64,000 bases of DNA from Ehretia macrophylla (lineage: Eukaryota; Streptophyta; Magnoliopsida; Boraginales; Ehretiaceae), in contig CM075783.1 in the NCBI GenBank assembly GCA_037974665.1, positions 13,101,762 to 13,165,761 of the forward strand. Direction: 5' to 3'. The notes below the pieces were generated by a model that did not search any database, was not told the DNA's origin, and saw only the letters and a program-made list of their open reading frames with translations. Every line of letters starts with the position of its first letter. The stretch's first letter is position 1. The position numbers and the translations under genes were made by a program. This document shows, in pieces, positions 57,717 through 64,000 of this stretch.

Positions 57717-60700
57717 TTACCTGGTTAACAAACAACTCCGGATACTGATTCCGAACTTGGTCCTCTCTTTCCCAAGTCGCTTCCTCAAATCCATGATGAT
57801 TCCACAGAACTTTTACTAACGGAATACTCTTTCTGCGAAGTTCCTGAACTTTCCGATCCACAATTCGAATCAATTTCTCTTCATAAGTCAACTTTTTCTC
57901 AATCTGCAAAGGTTCTGGTTCAAGTACATGTGAAAGGATCTGGATGGTATTTCCTCAACATTGACACGTGGAAAACATCGTGCAGTGTCGACAAGCTCGG
58001 AGGCAAAGCTAAGCGATAAGCCAAATGACCTACCTTTTCGGTGATCTCATACGGACCCATATACCTGGGACTAAGTTTCCTGCTCTTACCGTGCCGAATC
58101 AATCCCTTCTGAGGAGAAATATTAAGAAATACCCAATCTCCCAAATCAAACTCAAGATCCCGACGGTGCTTATCTGCATAACTCTTCTGACAACTTTGAG
58201 CAGTAAGCATATGCTGGCGAATAAGGTGAACATTATCTACCATCTTAATCATCTCAGGTAACACAGTCGGATCAACTGTTCTCATTTCTCCAACCTTTTC
58301 CCAATACAATGGGGATCTGCATTTACGACCGTACAACTCCTCGTAGGGAGCCATACCTATAGTAGATTGATAACTATTATTGTAGGCGAACTCCGCTAAA
58401 GGCAAAAACTTCTCCCAATTCTTCCCAAAGTCTAACACACATGCCCGTAGTATGTCCTCTAAGATCTTGATGGTTCTCTCAGACTGGCCATCAGTTTGTG
58501 GATGGTATGCAGTACTGAAGCTCAATTTAGTTCCCATGGCTTCTTGCAACTTCTGCCAAAAACGAGATCTAAATCTGGGATCTCTATATGACATTATACT
58601 CTGTGGCACACCATGAAGTCTCACAATATTAGCAACATAAAGCTTAGCTAGTTTATCAAGGCTATCATGTTTGTTCACGGGAATAAAATGTGAAACCTTA
58701 GTCAATCGGTCCACAACAACCCATATAGAATCACATCCTCTCGGAGATCTAGGAAGATCGGTCACAAGGTCCATTGTTATATGCACCCATTTCCATTGCG
58801 GAATCGACAACGGTTGCAGAAGCCCGGCTGGCCTCTGATGCTCAACTTTAACCCTCTGACAAGTCATATACCTGGATACATACCCAGCAATCTCCCTCTT
58901 CATATTGTTCTACCAGAAGTGTTGTTTCAGATCTCTATACATTTTAGTACTGCCCGGGTGAATCGTATATCTCGAATTATGTGCCTCGGACAGAATCTCA
59001 TTCTTCAAAGTCGGATCACCAGGAACACACACCCTGTCCCTGAATCTGAAGATACCATCTGCATGTAATTTAAAATCCGACTATCCCCTTTTTGTTTTTT
59101 CTTGGATTTTCAAGAGGTGAGGATCAGTCTTCTGAGCCTCTCTAATTTGTGCTAGCAATTCCGACTGAATTTGTAAGCTAGCAAATCGAATCCCTACCTC
59201 AATAGCTTTTGGCTTCCATGAACAAATTTCCTCCAAAGTCTCCTTATCCTTGATAATTAAACTTGCAACAGTAGTCTTTCGGCTCAAAGCATCTGCAACA
59301 ACATTTGCCTTACCTGGCACATAGTTTATAGAGCAATTGTAGCCACCTAATAGCTCTAGCCATCTTCGCTACCTCATATTCAAATCTTTTTGTGAAAATA
59401 AATATTTGAGGCTCTTGTGGTCAGTAAAAATTTCAAATCTGCTACCCCACAAGTAATGACGCCACTTCTTTAAAGCAAACATAACTGCAGCTAACTCTAG
59501 ATCATGTGTAGTGTAATTGACTTCATATGGTTTTAACTTCCTAGAAGCATAGGCAATCACCTTACCATTCTGCATTAAAACACAGCCCAAACATTCTTTA
59601 GATGCATCACTGTAGACAACAAAGTTTTTTGTACCCTCAGGTAAAGCTAGTACAGGAGCTGTAGTTAGTCTCTTCTTCAGTTCTTGGAAACTGGATTCAT
59701 ATTTAGCATCCCAGTTGTAAGTAACCTTCTTTCGAGTCAACTAGCTTAAAGGTCCAAAAATTTTGGAAAAGTCTTTAACAAACCTCCGGTAGTAACCTGC
59801 CAACCCCAGAAAACTCTGAATCTCTGATACCGTTTCAGGTCTCTTCCAAGACAAAACAACTTCAATCTTAGCTGGGTCTACTGAAATTCCTCGATCTGAA
59901 ATGATATGGCCTAGAAAAGATATTTGATTCAACCACAATTCGCACTTGCTGAATTTAGCAAAAAGCTTATTTTCTTGCAAAGTCTGTAGCACAATCTTCA
60001 AATGTTGTTCATGTTCAGCCTCATTCTTAGAGTACACTAAAATGTCGTCAATAAAGATTACGACAAATTGATCAAGATAAGGTCAAAAAACTCTCTGCAT
60101 TAAGTCCATGAATGCGGCTGGTACATTCGTCAATCCAAACGGTAACACAACAAATTCATAGTGGCCATATCTAGTCCTAAATGCCGTCTTAGGTATATCG
60201 TCACTCCGAATCCTGAGTTGATAGTAACCCTGCCTCAAGTCAAATTTGGAGTAAACACTCGCACCCTGCAACTGGTCAAACAATTCTTCAATCAACGGCA
60301 AGGGGTATTTGTTCTTAATCGTGACTTGATTAAGTCCCCTGTAATCAATACATAACCGTAGCGTGCCGTCTTTCTTTCTCACAAACAACACAGGCGCACC
60401 CCACGGCGAAGAACTAGGTTGTATAAACCCTTTCTCAAGCAAGTTCTGAAGCTGAATTTTCAATTCTTGAAGTTCAGCCGATGCCATTCTATAAGGACTT
60501 CTAGAAATTGGCGCAGTGCCTGCCATAAGGTCAATCACAAATTCAATCTCCCTATCCGGTGGTAAACCCGGTAATTCCTCGGGAAATACACCAGGGAAGT
60601 CTTTAACAATTGGAACCTCATTCAAATTCAACTTATCAGTAGGTTGATTGATCAGATAAGCTAAGTAAGCTTCACAACCTTTATTCAACAACTTAGAAGC

Positions 60701-62311
60701 CTTGATTGATGATAAAAGAGGAATTCGGGCAGCCCTGCAGTTCCCAACAATCTCCAGTACCAGTAGGTCAGGAATCTGAAGATAAACAATCTTTGTTCTA
60801 CAATCCAACTGAGCATAGTATTTCCCCAACCAATCCATTCCCAATATGATTTCAAAGTCACGGAAGGGCAGTATAATTAAATCAGCAGGAAAATTACGGT
60901 TCTCAATACATATATCACAAGATTTGCAAATAGACTCAGTAACAAATTTCGCACCCAAAGGCGTACTAACTTCAACTTCATGCGGCAGTTTATCAATGCA
61001 AACATTCACAGATCGTGCACATGCAGGAGTTATAAACGAATGTGTAGCTCCGGGATCAATCAAAACTTTAACTGGCTGAGTATTGAGAAGAAAGGTACCT
61101 TCCACTATTGCTGTAGTGTCGGGTAACTCATCCGCATCCAGTGCAAAGACCCTAGCCTGTACCCTCTGTGTTGGACCTGCACCTACAGCCCTATTCTACA
61201 CACCTTGGCCTCCAGTATAGCCCTGAACATTCTTATACTTAGGGCAATCTTTCACCCTATGCTCATCATTCCCACAACCCGTGCACTTACCACTCTTCCT
61301 CTAGCAATTAGCCTCAACGTGCCCCGATCGATTACAAAAGTTACACTGCTGATTTTGTCTTACAACAGTGTTTCCCGTAGGTGCGGGGGCTCTAGCAGTG
61401 GTAGGAACTGTACCTCGCTACTGAGGTCTAGTCACAGCCGGCCTAGCCTGAATCTGATATTGTGGCTGATACAGACGTTGCTGAGGAACATGCGCAGAAG
61501 TCTGATACTACCTCGGCTGACTCTGGCTGCTTTGGCCCAAGTACTGTTTCTTACTCGGCTGGCTACTCTCAACTATCATCTCAGCCTTCTTTTTCTCAAA
61601 CTTCGAGGCTGCTTGAAATGCCTCGGGAAAAGTAGTATAGGTCTGCCGAGTCAAATGCAGCTGAATATCCATTCTCAGCCCACGAACAAACCTATAAATC
61701 ATCCTCCTAGCTGGCCGCACTAGCTCAGGCATATACCTCGACAGGCTAACAAACCTAGCCTCATACTGTGCAACAGTCATGTTTCCTTGCTTCAGGGCCA
61801 CAAACTCGTCTTCCCGCCTTTCCCTAGCTATCTCGGGAATATACTTGTCCCGAAACTCACTCACAAAATCATCCCACAAATGCGGAACATCCTCACAGTC
61901 CCACCTCAACCTGACAGTGTTCCACCACTGTTCTGCGTCGCCCTCAAATAGGAATGCCGCATAATCTATTCTTGTCTCATCAGTGTACCTCAAAGCAGCG
62001 AAAATTTTCTCAACACGGTTAATCCATCTCTCGGCTGCCTCATCATCCGGCTCTCCAAAGAACTTACCCGGCTTGTGCCTCAGGAATTTCTCTAACTGGT
62101 TATTCTCAGACCTATACCCCTGTCTACCAGGATTAGCTTGATTTCCCTGGGGATTATTATTCCTGTCCTGCCTCTGCTCATGTAGTACCTGTGTAATCCG
62201 GTCAACTGCTGTGGTCATAGTAGCCATAAACTGTTCAGGCAACGGTTGCTGACCCTGTTCTGCTGCCTCTTCATCTGCCCCTTGACCTTGAGTACCCCGA
62301 CGTGGCGGCAT
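57691..62311 (-). pseudogene. Gypsy D Gag-Pol polyprotein, nine stops and one frameshift
   Basis: From the ATG at 62311 one frame runs to about 57946. Gag (WINRVEKIFAAL, FRDKYIPE) is followed by two CCHC knuckles (residues 323-336 CNFCNRSGHVEANC and 343-356), protease ([10 protein letters not shown], about 419), RT with FIDD (755-756) in ILVYSK context, RNase H ([21 protein letters not shown]), integrase (MDLVTDLP, HPQTDGQSERT) and, after a one-T frameshift near 57945, a chromodomain-like tail (PLVKVLW, EEATWERED, YPELF). In-frame stops lie at 61508, 61418, 61301, 61196, 60083, 59741, 59369, 59081 and 58910. The second integrase Asp is replaced (SYRDPRF, residue 1242) and the first Cys of the HHCC finger is Tyr (1148). 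The chromodomain normally directs integration to heterochromatin. Confidence 0.93.
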
Positions 62312-62597
62312 ATTAACAACTCACAATAGCTGGCAACATATAAAAGCAGTTTATAGACAGAAATATAGCACATAAGATTAGATAATACTCAAGTCAATAA
62401 CAATCAAATATCCTATCACACAATTCTTGTAAGACAAGATTGACATGCCAAACATTTCACTTGAACACATAAGCACTCAAGTTCACATAGTCATACTATA
62501 ACATTTTTCACTTAACAATCATACAATAACACTTTAGCATTTTAGACCTTTACCCCACAGACCGAGAAACATATCCCGGCTCATGCAAGACTAACAT

Positions 62598-62609
62598 GCT
62601 CTGATACCA
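62598..62609 (-). promoter_or_regulatory. Primer-binding site of gypsy D
   Basis: On the minus strand TGGTATCAGAGC, eight bases after the LTR end, is an exact tRNA-iMet-type PBS. Confidence 0.9.
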
Positions 62610-62617
62610 CCTAAAGA

Positions 62618-64000
62618 TGTCACGCCCCGACCTGACCCCGCAAAAGGCCAAGCCCGGACCCGACACACGGACGGAGTCTCCCCTGTACCATGGACGATCC
62701 GAGAACCCTACATTCAACATAATACTTGCGAAAACCATAATAAACATTGGAAACAAGCCAACTTTCTTTTAGAAAATATACATCTTCTCATTAACAACTT
62801 TGCAAACCAAAAATGTCATGCACACTACACAAGTATTCGTGCCATTAAATAGTTAAACCATTAGTATGCAATTCTTTACTAGTCATAAGAGTATATCTTT
62901 ACAACTTCACATTCTTTCAACTTTATAACATAATACCATAGAGGCCTCAAAATGAAACTACATACAAGGCTACAAGCCTCAAAATGAAGCGACAACCAAG
63001 CATTAACATATCAAGCATGGCCCGCACAAAAGTCTGGCAACCAACCACCAGCTAACCAAAGAAGTGCTATCAAGGAAACACCTCCACTTGCTCCTCCTCC
63101 TCAATTACCTCAATAGGGTCCGCTTCAACTACTCCTGTAAAATATAGTATAGAAAGGAATGAGCAAAAACTATTGCTCAGCGAGGGTTATTGGTCTCAAG
63201 GACGGAGATGAGAGGAGAATGCAATGCAAATAGTTAAGCAATTCATTCAATTATCATATAGAGATACAAACAAAGCCAACAATAAACAAGACAAGCATTA
63301 AAACTATAAACACTCATTCAAAGGATACGATTCACTCTCCACGAGCAACTTTCAATCACGAATTCGATGACGACGCACTGGCCCAAACCACCTTATAACT
63401 TCAGTTTGGAATACCCCAGAAGTATCCATCAATTCTATGACCCAAATCTCCCTGGGAGGCAACCCAAGCGAGAAAGGGAATAGGACACGGAGCTAGGACA
63501 ACCAACACTGGCAACCCGAGGCTACCCAGAGAGGCCCATCACACCGCCCCTGACTCTATGAATGCAATACAATATACAATGCAACAATCGAGCAATCAAG
63601 CAATAGAGCCACACGTGGGAGAATAACAAAGTAGGTTACTCTCGCACGCAATAGCAACAGTTGATAAGCATTTCAATCAAAATCAACTCTAACAAGCATA
63701 TCAAGCAATATTAAACATTCTATAGGCATAACATTAAGATAACAAGCAAAATCACAAATCGACCCCAACTATCAAAATGCTACTATTTCCAAACGAGCCA
63801 CGAGTTCTGGAAACTGACTTCACCAATCCTCCTAGGTTACCATAAGGCACGTCTAAAGACCCCGAAACCCTACTTTACCCTAGAATTCACGCAAAGCCCC
63901 GATTTCCCCCTTTGCTTGTTTGAACTACAACTATACTAACCAAACACCCAACCAACGCCATAACCACACCAAAAGTGCTTCCATAGCCTCCCGAGACAAT
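62618..64000 (-). repeat. 5' LTR of gypsy D, partial
   Basis: The last 1383 bp (in element orientation) of an LTR that aligns with 55383-56765 nearly base for base. The remaining 0.9 kb lies beyond the window. Confidence 0.9.

Larger units (their letters stand above)
49256..64000 (-). mobile_element. Copia element B (minus strand), split by copia C and gypsy D
   Basis: Its 3' LTR (49256-49456) and the end of pol lie left of copia C. The RT/RNase H part lies right of it (54350-55382). The upstream half and 5' LTR are displaced beyond the window by gypsy D. It entered the gag of copia A next to CCATC (49251-49255). Confidence 0.8.
55383..64000 (-). mobile_element. Gypsy element D (chromovirus, Tekay-like), 5' LTR truncated by window end
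   Basis: Minus-strand order: 5' LTR (from beyond 64000 to 62618), PBS (62598-62609), gag-pol (62311-57691), polypurine tract, 3' LTR (57679-55383). It inserted into the RT of copia B; the left flank AAAAC (55378-55382) should recur beyond the window. A chromodomain-like end of pol supports the chromovirus class. The two LTRs are very similar over the shared 1.38 kb; differences are mostly C/T or A/G. Confidence 0.9.

Overview
The window is nuclear DNA from a flowering plant, probably a eudicot with a repeat-rich genome (inferred from AT-rich sequence, plant-type Ty1/copia and Ty3/gypsy-chromovirus elements, CACTA, hAT and Tourist-like transposons, TRIM elements, and host-gene fragments that match plant proteins). 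I find no intact host gene. Almost everything recognisable is a transposable element, a piece of one, or a host-gene fragment lying inside one. The species cannot be named from the sequence.

Left part (1-20263). It opens with a truncated LTR-like segment (1-359), a Tourist-like MITE with an (ATT)n core (722-1684), a long foldback repeat (2692-3600) and a second, diverged inverted repeat that encloses a DEAD-box helicase exon fragment (3602-4800). From about 5176 to 20263 lies a decayed CACTA (En/Spm) transposon with remnants of its TNP2-type (DUF4216) and TNPA-type proteins. It has been split twice: by a 3.8-kb solo gypsy-type LTR (6565-10341, target-site duplication AATGA) and by a hAT element (10971-19921, target-site duplication GCGACAAT). 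The hAT carries a subtilase fragment and a copia LTR/PBS remnant, and is itself split by a 7.7-kb non-coding LTR retrotransposon (a LARD, 11547-19266, target-site duplication TATAC).

Middle (20264-49041). Short elements dominate first: a 258-bp TRIM, a second Tourist-like MITE in inverted orientation, a 370-bp hAT MITE and a 74-bp solo TRIM LTR. From 29492 to 43470 is a CACTA-derived block. It has two left termini in the same orientation, one right terminus at 39707, and minus-strand fragments of at least three host genes: an RGG/hyaluronan-mRNA-binding-family exon, two exons of the NAD-isocitrate dehydrogenase regulatory subunit, and ribosomal protein eL37. Two satellite-like arrays are built from its palindromic CCGTAGCC...GGCTACGG subterminal repeats (37322-39247, unit about 440-510 bp; 40709-43470, unit 401 bp). 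Then come a minus-strand TRIM (44278-44728) and a TIR element with a TA microsatellite and a very G-rich tract (45234-46360).

Right part (49042-64000) is a stack of retrotransposons. A plus-strand copia (A; PBS and gag start only) was hit by a minus-strand copia (B). B was then hit by a complete plus-strand copia (C, 49596-54349) and by a minus-strand gypsy chromovirus (D, 55383 to beyond the window). C and D keep nearly unbroken reading frames and are disabled mainly by nonsense codons that C-to-T or G-to-A changes would explain. D shares its polypurine-tract region and LTR boxes with the LARD, so its family is the likely source of the machinery that moved the LARD. All host-gene fragments and transposon proteins here appear non-functional.
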